Shown here in pieces: positions 1 through 13,900 of a stretch of DNA of 64,000 bases; the first letter of the stretch is position 1; every line of letters begins with the position of its first letter. The translations under genes and the position numbers were made by a program. The stretch is from Glandiceps talaboti (taxonomy: Eukaryota; Hemichordata; Enteropneusta; Spengelidae). The stretch spans positions 17,082,271 to 17,146,270 of the forward strand of contig NC_135558.1 of the NCBI RefSeq assembly GCF_964340395.1, read 5' to 3'. The notes beneath the pieces were generated by a model. The model was given only the letters and a program-made list of their open reading frames with translations. It made no database searches and had not been told where the DNA came from.

Positions 1-1236
1 CACTTATCAGTACAGAGCTGGTGTTGATCAGAAGTTAGGGAGAAGTGACATATACATTGTAAGACTTGCTAGGCAACTTCTGTTAAACATATTGTCAACT
101 TTCTAATTGCATGTATTGTAATGTAATTGGGCAATAATATAAGCAGTTGATAATACATTTAACGGATGTTCAGTACCAAGGCCTGTACACTTCACTTCTG
201 CCTATGTAAGTTCTGATCAATGCCAGTGCTGCACTAAAAAGTACATGTGACTCAAACTAAAATATTTTATCTTGTTTATAATTCATGCTGTTATTTAACA
301 CAGTGAAATCACAAAGTATCCTTCTCCGTAACATTGCTAACAAAGATTTGATTTAAAAAATGGATTTCTGACTCCCCATTTACCCACTGTTATATTTATT
401 TGGGGTAAAATAACCTGATGATATTTTTGTTTGACTAATTAAAAGTTGTATGATTAGAAATTGAATTTCATGCCATGGAATAAAAGTGACATAACATGTA
501 TGTACTTGCAGTAAATAATGAGCTGCTTAATTATTCGCGTATTCCATGTCAATAGAGAAACACTGTATGCATATGTCCACAGACTACTGTGTACATGCAG
601 TGCTGTTGTGAATTTCAGACAATATACATCCACACACAACAAAACAGTGTCCTCCAAACCTCCAGCCCATTTGTATGTACACCATAATATATACAATTAA
701 TGAGAAAGATAATGTCAGTAAGGGATCGTAAACTATCAGAAACTGACATAACTGACACAATGCAATTTTTTTGTCTAGCAAGAGATGGGGTAATGACCAA
801 TTTCATTTGATTTGCTGGCTGTAAAATTGTTTCAAGGATTTGACAGTGGAGTGAAATACTTGCCGTTTAAGCAAGCGTTTTGTCAAAATTTATCCATATA
901 CAAGCCAATTCCATAGCCTAGGTGTAGTCAATGGTACTACTTTTCTAAAATTAACTTGTAAGCGCAAGAGAGCAATTTGTTCAAAGAAATCCCAAGGAAT
1001 TCATTAAAGTGAAGTATGACAAGAAATGATGAATGTATGTACATGAATAATATATTGATAGATAGTTTAAAGCTCCAGATTTCATATTTAATGATTACTG
1101 TTGTGGACAACTTGTCTCATGTGTAAGTTTAATGATGGTTACACCGTGTAGCCTTCATTAAATATTGATGTGCAGTGAGGATTTTCATTTCAACGGATGT
1201 GATCAGAATTTGTGAATGTTTTGTTCTTTCTTGTAG
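1..1236. other. Non-coding, probably intron of the ZDHHC12-like gene
   Basis: No convincing coding exon is visible. The stretch ends at a good splice acceptor (TTGTAG before 1237) feeding the first visible exon of the palmitoyltransferase, so most of it is probably intron. The N-terminal transmembrane exons expected for this family are not seen and probably lie left of the window. Confidence 0.5.
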
Positions 1237-4200
1237 AAACCCAGTATTCGTGATGTGGAGCATAATGGCAGTGACACTTCGTCAGATGAAGACATTACAT
1301 CAGAGGTTGCTAAAATGTTGGATTCACCTACAAAAGTGAAGTTGAAAAAGTGTTCGTTTTGTAAAATTATTGTAAGTGTCACATGCAATCTGAAATAGTT
1401 ATAGTGTTGTGTTTTTCGATAGCAAAGTTTGATCAGAGGGCAGTACTAAAATCTGGAATCTATCACCTTCAGTCAAACTGTTAAGTAGATGTAAAGCTAG
1501 AATCGTATAGTGGCCATATTTGATTTGTCACTGCTGTCAACAAATAATAACGTAGTCATGGTGATGCATTAATTTATTATAATTTCCATTCACAGTCAAA
1601 CAATTTCTGAGAAGCGAATCCCAGATTTTCGCCAACATCTCATCTGCTTTATCAGGGCTGTACTATAATGGGCTATTGTCACATGTCTTGTGTCTCATGC
1701 ACATGTTACTCATGCTCTGTTTGAAACAACCATGCAAAAAAACAAATAAGAAACTGCTACACTGTATAAGATAGTAAGATAGACTGAATACAATTTCCTG
1801 CGACATTTTGTCTAAATAAAATGAACAAATGTGCCACCATGCAGACATCAAAACAGTGGTGCCTGCGTATCTACATCAAGCTGCAGTACGTGTAATGGTC
1901 TTGCTATCTTAAAGTGTTGAATGTGCAGTTTCATTTTGGTTTCTGCATGGTTGTATCAAACAGAGCCAGTGAACACTAACATGAAAGTGGCTGTATGTCA
2001 TATGTATCATCATTTTATTCATGTCTGTTGAAAACAGAACTAGAGACTAAGTACATTTATCATAAAGATAGTTATGCTGATCTGAAGACAAAAATACTGA
2101 GTAAATTTGATATACTAATATTGATTACCGGTAGTACAGTAAATTACAATTTGATGTATTATTAGATGGCTGTGCATGAGTTTAAATTTTATATTCATCA
2201 AGTACACAGTTGTATAAATATTTGTAGAATTCTGTAAACCTACAATGTAGATATTTTCACTAGAAAATTTTGCGATTTTATAGTCTTGAGCTAGTTCTCA
2301 AATACTAGTTATTTTTTACAAATTACAAATGACAAATTACTGGTACATTACATTCATGTACAAATAAGGCATTTTAGTCACTAGTTATTTTGCCGTTTTT
2401 GTTTTCCAGCAAAATATAAAGTGAAAATAAATCTTTTAGTGAAAATTTCTAGGTTTTACAGTATTTTTACCCCATATCATATGACTAATTCCTTGGTCAA
2501 TTGTGTAATTTCTGTGGAAAGCAGAACAAATATGTCAGCTAGCACAAAACTTATTTGTTATTGTCCATGTATGTCAGCTATGAAAACTTTTACATTATCA
2601 AATTATTTTAGATATTTGTAAATATATGATAAATATATATATATTCTTTGACAACAAAAGTGATTCATATACGTGCATGTACATGCATGTAAACTGTTGA
2701 ATATGTGATTTATTTACATAGGAAATTGTATAGTGGAAGGGTTTGTAACAGATGATGCAGTCACACAGCTCAGCTGATGACATACATGTAGAAACCTGTA
2801 TCTCCAATTACATGTACCTACACATATCAATATACTATAAACCTAAGAACTTTCACCAAAAACTTATTTTCACTTATTTCACAATGAAAAAAAGAAGAAA
2901 AAAAACTAATTAGCAGCTATAATATACCCTCTTGTATACAAACACAGTGCACCAGGCTTAGAAATGTGTAAATATTTGTCTATAGGACAAAGTCCCAAGT
3001 TGAGAAGAAACATCAGTTGAAAACTGTAAAAATGACAAAAATTTTCTAGTGACATTATCCAGGTTTAGAGTAACCAGTATATATATACATCATGTGTAGC
3101 TGATTGTATCTTTAAAATTAGAATTCTATCCATGTATGTTTATTCAAGTCATAATTTCTGAGTGTTTCACAGGGCAATATCATTTTGACTAGGAACTTCT
3201 CCCATTCACAATGTTTATTTCTCACTCCCTTACCTGCTTAGTGCTTGTGAAATTGTCGAATGACAACCTCACTCTATTTCTCCTCTTCCCCTCCTGAAGG
3301 ATGAGAATCTCTGATAATTCTATTCCTAGAGTATGTATAAACTGCATGTTATTGACATAGCTAAAATTATGTTTCAGCAACCAATGCGAGTAAAACACTG
3401 TCGAGATTGTGAACATTGTGTTCGTCGTTTTGATCATCACTGTCCCTGGTTAGATAACTGTGTGGGCGAAAGAAACCATCGATATTTCTGGTTATTTCTG
3501 TTAACAGAAACTGCAGTTATTCTGTGGTCATTAGTTATGATATGGTAAGTCTTCAGTTTCATGTAATCCCATGCACTTATGGTAAAGCTATGGCGATGAA
3601 AATCAAAAAGTAGTTTCAACATGATTTTTCAGCACAACTGAACTGATAAGGTTCAGTAGTGCCATAGGGATGGTGTGGTAGCTGTCCATCTGTGCGTCTG
3701 TCCATCCATTGTGTGTGTGTGTGCATGTGTGTGTGTGAACAACATATATTTTCAAAATCATTCAACCAGTGTTTGTGGTGCTTGGTTTGGATTGCATTTA
3801 CAATGATAAAGTACAAATGTAGTAGGTAATTATTCAAGACAAAATTACTAGATCATGTATGTCATTGTCTGAATTTGGTCTAAAACATGCTGACGTCTTT
3901 CAAAGATATTTTCTACCTTTATCCATTACAACAGCATGTGTGTGGTACCGATACTTAAAATAATCAGTTTTGCTTCAGTGCCATTGGTAATAGTATTTCT
4001 GCTAATAACAGTATTTATGTCTTACAGGAATGCCTTCAAGTACCAAAGAGAGTGGAAGGAATGGTTTAGTTACAACGTCTTCCTAGTTATGGCATTCTGT
4101 ATACTATTATTTGGCTTGATGGTGACAGGGTTATTACTAGGTTGCCATACCTACCTGATAGCTATGAACACTACAACCTGGGAATTCATGTCCAGGCATA

Positions 4201-4349
4201 GAATCAACTATTTAAAAGATCTGGAGAGTGAAGATAATCCATTCCATGAGGGATTGGTGAAGAATTTTCTCAAATTTTTGTGTTACTGCTCCATTAGACG
4301 ATGGGAACTGTTGTACAGTAAGAGAAGTGATCCCTCAAGAATTGTGTGA
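1237..4349 (+). CDS. ZDHHC12: DHHC palmitoyltransferase, ZDHHC12-like (3' part)
   Basis: A membrane S-acyltransferase that transfers palmitate to cysteines of target proteins, normally in Golgi/ER membranes. Three exons are read: 1237-1371 (phase 0), 3378-3544 and 4028-4349 (TGA at 4347-4349); all borders are GT-AG and the joined frame stays open. The first exon gives an acidic/Ser linker and the first zinc cysteines (KKCSFCKII). The second carries the rest of the DHHC cysteine-rich domain ([18 protein letters not shown], then NCVGERNH) and a membrane segment. The third has another membrane helix and the family TTxE motif as NTTTWEF. The order of zinc ligands, DHHC, CVGERNH and the short C-terminus match ZDHHC12. 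N-terminal membrane helices are missing, presumably to the left. The catalytic DHHC cysteine is intact, so this looks functional. The family call is secure; the exact paralogue is likely but not proved. Confidence 0.9.
3626..3850 (+). repeat. Dispersed repeat in ZDHHC12-like intron
   Basis: The segment begins with TTTCAGCACAACTGAACTG, followed by GGTTCAGTAGTGCCATAGG and a TG-rich tract. A close relative starts at about 51300 in the SET-kinase gene, so this is a dispersed element. No coding capacity is seen and its class is not known to me. Confidence 0.6.
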
Positions 4350-4496
4350 TATGCAAGGTGGTCCTGATTTGACAGGGAAAAAAGCGTTTCATAACTGCTC
4401 AAATTGTTTCACAGTTGACGAGAAAAATTGCAAGAGAAAAGATGTTGTTTAGAGAGTTAGGAAAATGTAGAATTCTTGTTACATGTACCTGAAATA

Positions 4497-4632
4497 GAAT
4501 CACTGCATGAAAAGTTGCATTTCCAGTTTGGTATACGTGATGGTCACAACGGAATTCCGGATTTTTGGCAATTCCGTTGTGTGACTGTCATGTATACAGA
4601 ACCGGAAATGCACTCCTTTCATGCAGTGAATT
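4497..4632. repeat. Palindromic element just 3' of ZDHHC12-like stop
   Basis: Arms 4501-4556 and 4570-4628 are near-perfect reverse complements with a spacer of about 13 bp. The outer arm sequence is CACTGCATGAAAAG. It starts about 150 bp after the stop codon, so it may be transcribed in the 3' UTR and fold as a long hairpin. Confidence 0.8.
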
Positions 4633-4660
4633 GTATCATCTTAATACATTATAGAAATAC

Positions 4661-5012
4661 AACAACCTTCGATCAACCGGCACCGTGGCTCTAAGCCTGT
4701 CTCAAGCTGTGCTAAGGCTACCTACTGACAGCTAGTTGACTTGTCCACTACACATATGACATATGACACACATACACCCAGGCAGTAAATGTGATGAGAT
4801 GCATACATTAAATACAATTGTACAACATAAAAGTGTGTTATGTAAACTGTGTAATCCACCACCCAGCCTTGTCCTTATCAACAATCTGTTTACAATTAAA
4901 CACCAGGGAGTGAAAGATTACACTTGTGATCATTAGAGAAACTGGCTGTTAGTAGGTAGTTTTAGCACAGCTTTAGACAGGCTTAGATCCATGGTAGGTC
5001 GAAGATTGTTGT
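4661..5012. mobile_element. MITE-like inverted-repeat element
   Basis: About 350 bp bounded by long imperfect inverted repeats: the left end reads ACAACCTTCGATCAACC, and the right end reads GGTCGAAGATTGTTGT. Inner arms also pair (TAAGCCTGTCTCAAGCTGTG against CACAGCTTTAGACAGGCTTA). There is no ORF, consistent with a non-autonomous foldback or MITE element. Confidence 0.75.
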
Positions 5013-5039
5013 AAAAACCAGTCAAATTCTAATCTTCGT

Positions 5040-5240
5040 GGATAAAACCCAATCTGATTAAAATCTGATTTAAGAATACAGTTCAATTACTTTATTTGAA
5101 TACCTCTATTTCCTTTGCTTACTGTCGTTTTTTTTTTATTTTGTTTTCAATTTTGTTGTTCGGGGAGAGATTTCTTCCTAGTGTAAATAGAGAAATTGAG
5201 CCATATTCTTACATTAGAGTTTAATCAGATTGGGTTTACA
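5040..5240. repeat. Third inverted repeat in the ZDHHC12 3' region
   Basis: Arms of about 37 bp at 5041-5079 and 5204-5238 share AAACCCAATCTGATTAAA in opposite orientation, separated by about 125 bp of T-rich sequence. Confidence 0.65.
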
Positions 5241-6784
5241 CCAGTGTGCCCTCTAATCGTGATAGCTACATTTTTTTGTTGTTAGTCAAAATGATATAAA
5301 CTGGGATTTCTTGTGAGTCATCAGAGATAGGGGAACACCTAAATTTTGATGTCACTAGCAATTGTGTGCATCAGTGGGTGCGTCAAATTGGCTTAGAGGG
5401 CACGCTAATTGACACTGTGACTTTCGATCACTCTACATGTATATGCTGCACATGCATAGCTGTAGGTGTATATGGGAATGAGTCCACCTTCCTGATTGTA
5501 ATTGTATTTTAACCCTCTACTATGAGGTAAGATAAATATTACAGGTACTGAGAATTACATTTCAGTTTGAGTGATATTTTATTTTTTTGCAATTGAAGAC
5601 CTTTCATTTGTTTTATTTTTTTAACATAAACAAAACCCACTGTTGTCAAATTTAAATGTCAGAATTATAGGTGATAGAAGTAGAAAACACAACTTATGGA
5701 GAACTATGTCCCTGAATATGTTACTACGGAAAATGGGGTATCGTCAAACTAAAGACAGACTCAAACTCAAGCTGTTGTTTTTGTTCCATGTGGTCAATTG
5801 CAGAAGTGGTTGACTGCAGTGTCTTGGTTAAGTAGATGTACTCACCCTGTTATAATGTAAACACTGAATGAGGTTGAACGTGTGGCCACTCGAGGAAAAA
5901 ATGCTGTCAGAAATGCCACCCTACTGTGAGTGTAATTACATCATGTTCATTGATAGCTTATATCAACATGTCACCTAATAATTTTGGTGGGTGCCTGAGT
6001 TATGTAAATATAATCATCCTGTAATTAAGATGGTGTAAATAATGAATTAGAGTGTGTAGCCATTTGAGGAAAACTTGCTAAGAGAAACGTCAACCCTACT
6101 GTGAGTGTAATTACAACATTCATGGATAACTTATATCAGAATGTCATAATAATAGTTTTTTGTTGGTCTGTGTTAGAGCTTAATAGTTGATCTGCCAAAC
6201 AAAGCTATCAATTATGTGCATTTTAATGATAGCTATAAACTGAACATTAATATAATTTTTTCAACTGTAAAGAATTCAAGACATTTGGTCTTTGTAAGTT
6301 TTACAACACGCTCACAAGAAAGAAGTGCAAAGCAATAATTTTAGAGAAACGAAAAGTGCCATGAGTAGAAGAATGCCATGATTTGGAAATTTAAAAGAAA
6401 CAGTACCGTTCCATATGCTATATTTACAAGCACTAATACATTGTTAGAAATACAGAAGGAACTGAAGGCCTTCACGAAAACACATAATATAAACACAGTT
6501 TCAGTTTTTAAAAATAAATTTCAACATGTGGTACCAGCGAGGGTTGTAGAGGAACATATGGTCTGCATATTAAATATGTTGGCTACATTTTGTAGGAATC
6601 TTTATTTTTGAATTACAAATGTTTTACTTAGATTTTATTTAATTTCAAATTTATTTAAATATTAAAAAAGGATAAAAAGTGAAATGTTTATAGACAAGTA
6701 TTCCACTCAGATTTCAATGTTTTGGAAGACATCATTGAAAATTTACTTCTGAATGGGCACAAATTATTCAACGTGATTAGAATT
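5240..6784. other. Intergenic, no gene; short ~180 bp direct duplication
   Basis: No supported gene. Two diverged direct copies of a segment containing CCCTACTGTGAGTGTAATTA lie near 5876-6008 and 6052-6170. Short open frames here resemble no known family and have no splice context. Confidence 0.5.
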
Positions 6785-7556
6785 AGATGGTAAGAACTGT
6801 GGGCTGACTGTACAAATGGTACTGATTGTATCAAAGCTAGGGAGTTAGGGTTAGAGATAGGATTTGGTAAGCCCTCATAACATTCCTTATTTGTATTCAG
6901 AATGTAGGACTGTGGGCTGACTGTAGAAAGGGTACATACTGTATCAAAGCTAGGGGGTTAGGGTTACAGATAGTATTTGGTAAGACCCCCTAACATACAT
7001 GATTTGTGTTCAGAATGTAGGACAGTGGTCTGACTGTACAAAAGGTACATATTGTATCACAACTAGGGAGTCAGGGTTAGGGATAGGATTTGGTAAGACC
7101 CCATAACATACCTTATTTGTATTCAGAATGTAGGACTGTGGGCTGACTGTACAAAGGGTACATACATGTATTGTCTCAAAACTAGGGAGTTAGGGTTAGA
7201 AATTGGATTTCTAAGACCCCCTATCACAATTACTACAACGGATACATTATTATATCAAAGTTAGGGAGTTACATGTAGGGTTAGGGGAAAAGATTTGGTG
7301 AACCCCTTAGTATACACCTTATTTGTATTGTTCATAATGTAGAACAGTGGATTGTGTACAAAATATACATAATTATGTCAAAGCTAGGGAGTTAGAGTTA
7401 GGAATAGGATTTGGCAAGACCCCCTAGCATACACCTGATTTGTATTATTCAGAATGTAGGAGAGTGGATTGACTTTACAAAAGATTCATATTTATAAGAA
7501 AGCTAGGGGGTTTAGGCTATGGATAGGAATAGGATTAAACCCCCTAACCTACTTTG
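6785..7556 (+). repeat. Tandem repeat with TTAGGGTTAG motif
   Basis: About seven degenerate direct copies of a 105-125 bp unit. Each carries a phrase like AGCTAGGGAGTTAGGGTTAG, then AGGATTTGGTAAGACCCC, then TTCAGAATGTAGGAC. The array is interstitial, and the telomere-like hexamer occurs only once or twice per unit. Confidence 0.8.
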
Positions 7557-8094
7557 TAACATTGTCAACATACAACCATTGTTCTACTCTTCTTGCCTTG
7601 AATTAGGACAAAAACTCGTAGAATAGAAACTTTCCTATATTTACTGTCAAGATTTAATAAGGTTTTCTACTCTCGACTTTCTCTATAGAAGTTTTCATCT
7701 ATAAAACAAAGTTTTATATAACTAGTAATTAATAAAGGAAAGTATAATCTTACAAGACAAAGACGTTCTTACATACTGCACTTTGTAAAGCAGGGTATGC
7801 TGAATTTACAAATTTATAATAATCTTGAAGTGTAACTTAAGATTGCAAAGTGTCAAGCTGTGGAGTTTTCAGTGCCGATTCAAAGGCCAATAAAACTCTT
7901 TTCTGTCATAAGATTCTCAAAGTTGGGAAATTAATGTCTACCCCACCGATCACACCTCGTGAGTCGTTCTGTATTAGTTACAACAGTTGTAACTTTTTCT
8001 ACCCAAAAACAGTATTACTGCATGTAAGTTGATTCTATATATGCCATACTCTGAAGTATTGAATCTGTGTTCACGCCACTATATTTCTCATTTT

Positions 8095-8560
8095 ACAGTG
8101 TAAAACAGGATAGCATGGATTCTAGGATTAGCTCTGCTGTAGAACTGGATAGCATGGAATCTATACTTGAAAAATAGTCAACATAGAATATTAGATTCCT
8201 GGTAAACTCTTCTGTAGAATCAACTGCACAGATTCCTGGCTCGATTTATTATAGTACAGGAAAGCATAGATTCTTGACTGTAGAATAGGACAGCATACAT
8301 TCCTGGCTATCAATTATACTTTAGGCTCAGGGATATTGATTCCTTGCTAGCTACTGGTATATCATAGAACAGATGGATGTATTAATTAACACAGTAATAG
8401 CTGGAACAGATCACATCAATCCCTAGCTAGCTAGTAGCTACGCTTCAATTCAGACCAGGACAATATGGTTTCTAGGCTAGCTATACTTTAGAACTGGCCA
8501 CAGAAATCCTGGCTAGCTATAACATAGAACAGGGTAACATGGATTCCTGGCCTGGTTACA
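8095..8560 (+). repeat. Degenerate tandem repeat (GGATTCCTGGCTAGCTA)
   Basis: Multiple imperfect direct copies of a short unit, approximately TAGAACAGGATAGCATGG followed by ATTCCTGGCTAGCTA, with variable spacing. It is non-coding. Confidence 0.65.
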
Positions 8561-10933
8561 AGGACATTGTGCACAGTGTTCATATGATGTAATGTAATTA
8601 GTAACACTTTATTCCTTACTTTGAAGGGTGTTAGTGCAATAAATGATTATATATACTCATTAAAGCAATAAGTAATGGTAATGAGATTATTACATTCTTG
8701 AAATGACCAGTTTATGGTTAAAGTTAAGTGGCACAAGCCAAGTTTATAAACTGTTTACTCTTACATAAAACTTTGATTATGCCATGCACAAACTAAAAAA
8801 TTTAAAATTTACTGGAATTCTAGAGAAATAGTATACTTCATTTTGTTTAATATTTTGTGTTTTACTTGGTAAATAATTCACCTTTGATAGTTGAGTGTAT
8901 TTAGTGCATTAGAGAAGAATTGATAATCGTGAATGATCTGTATGATACGCTAGTAAGATATGTTTTCATGCAAACTAGCTGTAATACTTGCTATGGGGGA
9001 AGGGGGAGGTGGAGAAGGTATTTAGTGAGCTAAATTGTGGAAAATAAACTTATTCATCTTGGTTATTGTGATGCAAAATTACTGTCTTGTGCACACAATG
9101 TTTACAAGTTATAGAATGGCTATCTATACAAGATATTTTGTAATACCATAGATTCTTCACAGACGTTGGCAGCCATTTGGCCACAATGCTATGAAATCAA
9201 GTGTAGTGCATGTACACACTAGTGGAGTGTCTGACATTTGTGCCAGGTTTGGTTGAAATTGAACTGTGGGTGTCAGGGTGTTCACAAGCAGCTGCACACA
9301 TTGATCATTTCTATAGCCTCCTCTGGGCTGTGTCTGTTAGGTGCCAATTGATGCGTTGATAAATAACGCAAGTGCGACTTCAGTCTTTGGGTATTCTAGT
9401 TCTAGAAGACAATATTACAAATATTAGGTACATTGACTTACAACACTGTCCTTTGTCCTCTACAAAAGTAAGTCTACAAACTCGTACAAATTCCTGGACA
9501 TACCATGATAAAGATAAAAAGCCATTTCTTAGGCTGTTCTTCCATTTTCAGTGATATCACATTTTGGATCCAGTGGATGTAAATGAATAAAGACATTGGA
9601 TAAATAAATATATGAGTGTCAATGAGTTTGTTTTCAGTACTACGGTACATGTATGGTTTTCTTTCATAACCATTTCTCACTACCCAATCTGTGATCATAT
9701 CACAGCTTAATTTTAGTCATGAAGTTGAAAGATTATTACATAGCAGTTGGGTTGGTATTATACAAATTTGTGTTACTATGCATTTTTGTAAAAAAGTATG
9801 GTCGGGGAAAAATAAGTAATTACTTCAGTTTCTGTGTATCATAGACGACATGGTAAGTATGCAAACACTCGTACAGTACTACATATATCAAAATTATGTC
9901 ATCACAAAAAATGACACCATAGAAGTGAACTGTTAAACCTTCCGTAATTTTGTCTCCAAGCACGATGCAAAGGCCTAAATCACCAAGAACTGACTTGTGA
10001 TATTGGACCAAAGGCACTGAAACATTTTTTGACTGAATCAGTGAGAGAACATGGAGACGTGACATGGGAGTTGGGATGGAGGGATTGATTGGGAGTGTTT
10101 ATTATATATCACAACTGAAGACTGTAAAAATGAATACACCTGGCAGTAAGATTCACTATCTCTCTACTGGGGGTGGGGGAGGTACATGTATTTGTTTGCA
10201 CTCACAAAACAACAACTTGAGCAAAACAAGATTAAACTTTATTCTGTAGTCCATACAAACACCATGAATTCATGTAGACTATAATTGCCACATAAATGGG
10301 AAAAAATGCACATCTTTCTCCCACTTGCCCAAAGAAAAAAATTTCTGTGTACTCTGCTGACCAATGTTAACTACAATGACATCACTGTACATAATATGAA
10401 GCCCTTTGAATTGACATAATGTGAATGGTAACACTGCCCTCTCAAAAACACTATGCTAGAGTTGAACGATTAAGAAACAGTAATTTATTATCAATTAAAG
10501 AGTGAGTGAGTCTGTCCCTTGATGGAAAACTTGTTAACTCTTAATGACTTCAATAGGAACACTAACCAAGCCACTAATCTGATCCTCAATATGAGATCTT
10601 GCACTGTATTTCAATCATGAAATTATTTATTTACATGATGTATACAATAATAAATTCAAATATTGGATCTTTCAAAATATATTTGCCATGCATCATATCA
10701 TATCAGTACATTCATTGTTAATATATAATACAACAATAAAACATAAATTATCAGCTGCTCTTTTCGTGGTACAACAGTACAAATGTTTTGAGTACAAGAC
10801 TTTTTTTCTGTCCATTGGAATGAGAGTTCTTCATACTTCCATTGCATTGTAAATCACTAAATTGCATTGATATACATCTTCCAGCTTGTCACCAATGGGT
10901 GATTTGCTGTTTTCTAATGAATCTAGGAAGATT
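8561..10933. other. Intergenic, no gene seen
   Basis: AT-rich sequence without recognisable exons or RNA genes. The right-hand part, from about 10750, is homologous to 22260 onward downstream of copy 2, so it is the 3' edge of the crotonase segmental duplication and likely contains the 3' UTR of copy 1. Confidence 0.5.
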
Positions 10934-13900
10934 TCACAGTTTTGAGTTCAATCCAGACCATGGAGTTTCATCCTAAATCAAAATATGCAAATAGGTTAAT
11001 TAACATGCAGATCTAACTAATTTAATATTCATAGTTTACATTAAATGTTGTACACACACACATCAAAAGTTCATTCAAAAGCATCAAAAGCCGTTTTTTG
11101 ACAATTTATATTTCAGATAGCCATGGCTTTCTTAGGTGTTTTACCTGAAAGGTTCATTACTGTTAGTGCTCTGCTATCATTTGCTAAATGCACAAAAGAT
11201 GAAAGGCGGGCACACAACGATTAATTTCTCAGTCTATAACTGGTTAACTACATAACATTTATATTTGAGCAAGTCATGGCTGTCTTTGTTACCAGGTTAA
11301 TCACAATAAGCAATGGTTAGAGAAGTCATAGATGTTGGAGAGAGAAATGAAGTTACCATGGAAATGCATCACGTTTGTTATAAAGATAACTAACACTTAT
11401 TGTCTGCAAGCAACATCATGAGGCATCAAAGTTGAGGTATAAACAGATGCATATCATGATCAGTTACCATAATTACTGAATTCTCTTCATGAATAGAATC
11501 TTAGTTTGCTTTTAGCAATCAATCCAAGAACTGATTTGTAAAAAAGTATGAAACAATAAGTCCTGCTCATGGAATGGCATCGTATAAATCCTTTTCAAAA
11601 AATGACAAAACAACAGGTACATATTTTGTCATAAAGACTTTGGTCCATCAACCCAATTTCATCAAATGATAATTTTTTTGCAAGAAAGCCTCGAGTGTGA
11701 AACCAAACGTGAAACATGTATTGTACTTTGAAGGCAAAAATGCCGAAATTATAAATTTCCATACCCCAGAATCCCGTTCCAATACTGCTTTCTTGAATCC
11801 AACTTCAGCTGCTCTCTGCTGGAATTGTACCCCCTCTGGAGTGTGTCTTGTCATACCATCAAAGAATGTAGCCAGTCTTTGGGTAGAAGGTAATCCCATG
11901 TGTTCTATAGCCTAGTAATATAAGACAAATCATCCAGAACGTTTGTAATGTTCAATTTCAAACTGTTTTAACTGTTTTTATTTATTTATTTATTTTTTGC
12001 ATCCCTTTTATATCAGGGGCTCTCTAGAAACATTAGGAGCAGCATTTACATAGAAGTCAAATACATACAAAATATCATGTTAAAATAGCAACTAATAACT
12101 TCAAAGAAATAATAAGAGAGAAAGAAAGAAAAAAATTACAATTCTCCATCAGATTAAACATGTTTTCCTATGTTCCATTGCACTGTTTTAATTTTTAAAT
12201 TTTTCTTGTATGATTATTTACACATGTAGTATTATCGTATTTCCTGATATCAATGCATGTTGTTAAGGGCAATAAATAAGGCAGTAAATTCTGAGTTCCT
12301 AAGTCATTTTACCAGGGTACTAAAAATTAAAATGCAATAAAACATACAAAGTTATGCCACTTGTTTATAATTTTATTTTTAATTGTGAGTAATTTAAATC
12401 AACTTATCATTCTGATATGCAATTGCCTCTTAAGTTGCCAAATTTAGTCTTATTGTTTTGTCTGCAGTCTAGAGGCTATCTGTGATTTTGAATCTCTTCT
12501 CATATCTAGCTCAGTGTGATGCTGAGATAAAATTTCAACTTAATTCAAACAAGGTGCACACAAAAATAATAATAATATCTTTATTTATACTGGATAGTTC
12601 TTTAAGCATATAAACACAAATCACCCAAGAAGTCCAGTGAGGGCCATCCCTCATGGGTTCAGTGTTAATGCAGGAGGAAACCGGAATACCAAGGGGAAAC
12701 CAGCATTGTTCGGTAGAGTCAAACTGAATGACACTCTTCTCACTTACAGCGTGGTAAATTTAATCGAACCCTAAATGGGGTTCGAACCCCGACCGCAGTG
12801 GTAAGAGGCAAGTGGTTTAACCACTCGGCCACCGACAACCCTACTGTATAAGTTAACTCTTGTATTTGTTAATCAATCACAGAGTAATATCCAGTAATAA
12901 GTTGGTGTTTATTGTGGGCAGTTATATAATGTCCAAATATGGCATATCTGTCAGCTCAGGACACTACATATACACTCTTTTTACCTCACTCTAACAATTG
13001 GTGTTTACTCATTTGCAATAGCAATTCACAATTGCTCATTGAGCTAGACCGGGTGAAGAGACAGTTTGAGATTCAAACCACAGATAGCCTCTTGACTACT
13101 TTGTTGACTACATACCTGATTGATGACTTGTTTTTGAAAGAATAATTGGTTGGTAGGTACATTAACCATTCGTTTTGCCAACTTATTGACTTCCTCATCT
13201 AACTGGTTCTCTGGTACTGCCTGGAAAACAAAATGAAGCAATTTGATGTATAATCTATCGGTTTCTAAATAACTTCACAATAAAATTAGAAGGTAACCAA
13301 ATCCATTTCCATATTTCTCATCACCATAATACAATGTATGTTAAAGTTGATGGATTGGTCAGTGAATTAAAACAAAGTAAAAAGTAAGTACATGTTCACA
13401 TTCATTTTATAGTCTATATTACTTAATAACATTTTCCTTCTTATGAAATGAAAAAAATGAAAATAATGAGAGAAGTAAGTACATGTACATGTTCACATTC
13501 ATTCTATGAAAATAATGGAAAAAGTAAGTACATGTTCACATTCATTCTATATTACTTAACAGTAACATTTTCCTTCTTATAAAAAAAAATGAAATAATAT
13601 AATGTGATGTTTGAGTAATGCTTAGTTTCTTGATCTTATCGTAACACTATAAGTGATCATTCATACTTTGTCAAGTAAATCAACACAGAAATAAGTTGAA
13701 AGTAAGAAAAAGAAATTCATGAAAAATATTGTTTAAAGTTACACCTACTGTAGCTTTAACAGTATCCTAGGATATAAAATTTAGATACTAAGGGACGATC
13801 GCACAATGTCGCACAAGCTCAATAAGTGAACTTCCTTCATTTAGGGTGAAGGGGGTCTGGCATCAACGTGATTGCTGAACTTCATTTTCGCACACTTCTA

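Noticed and set aside
6378-6611. 77-codon frame in intergenic DNA
   Set aside because: No recognisable family, no splice or promoter context, and similar frames occur by chance in AT-rich sequence.
12780-12840. Genuine tRNA-Leu/Ser gene on the minus strand
   Set aside because: A and B box words are present, but the acceptor stem does not close and a SINE core and tail follow.
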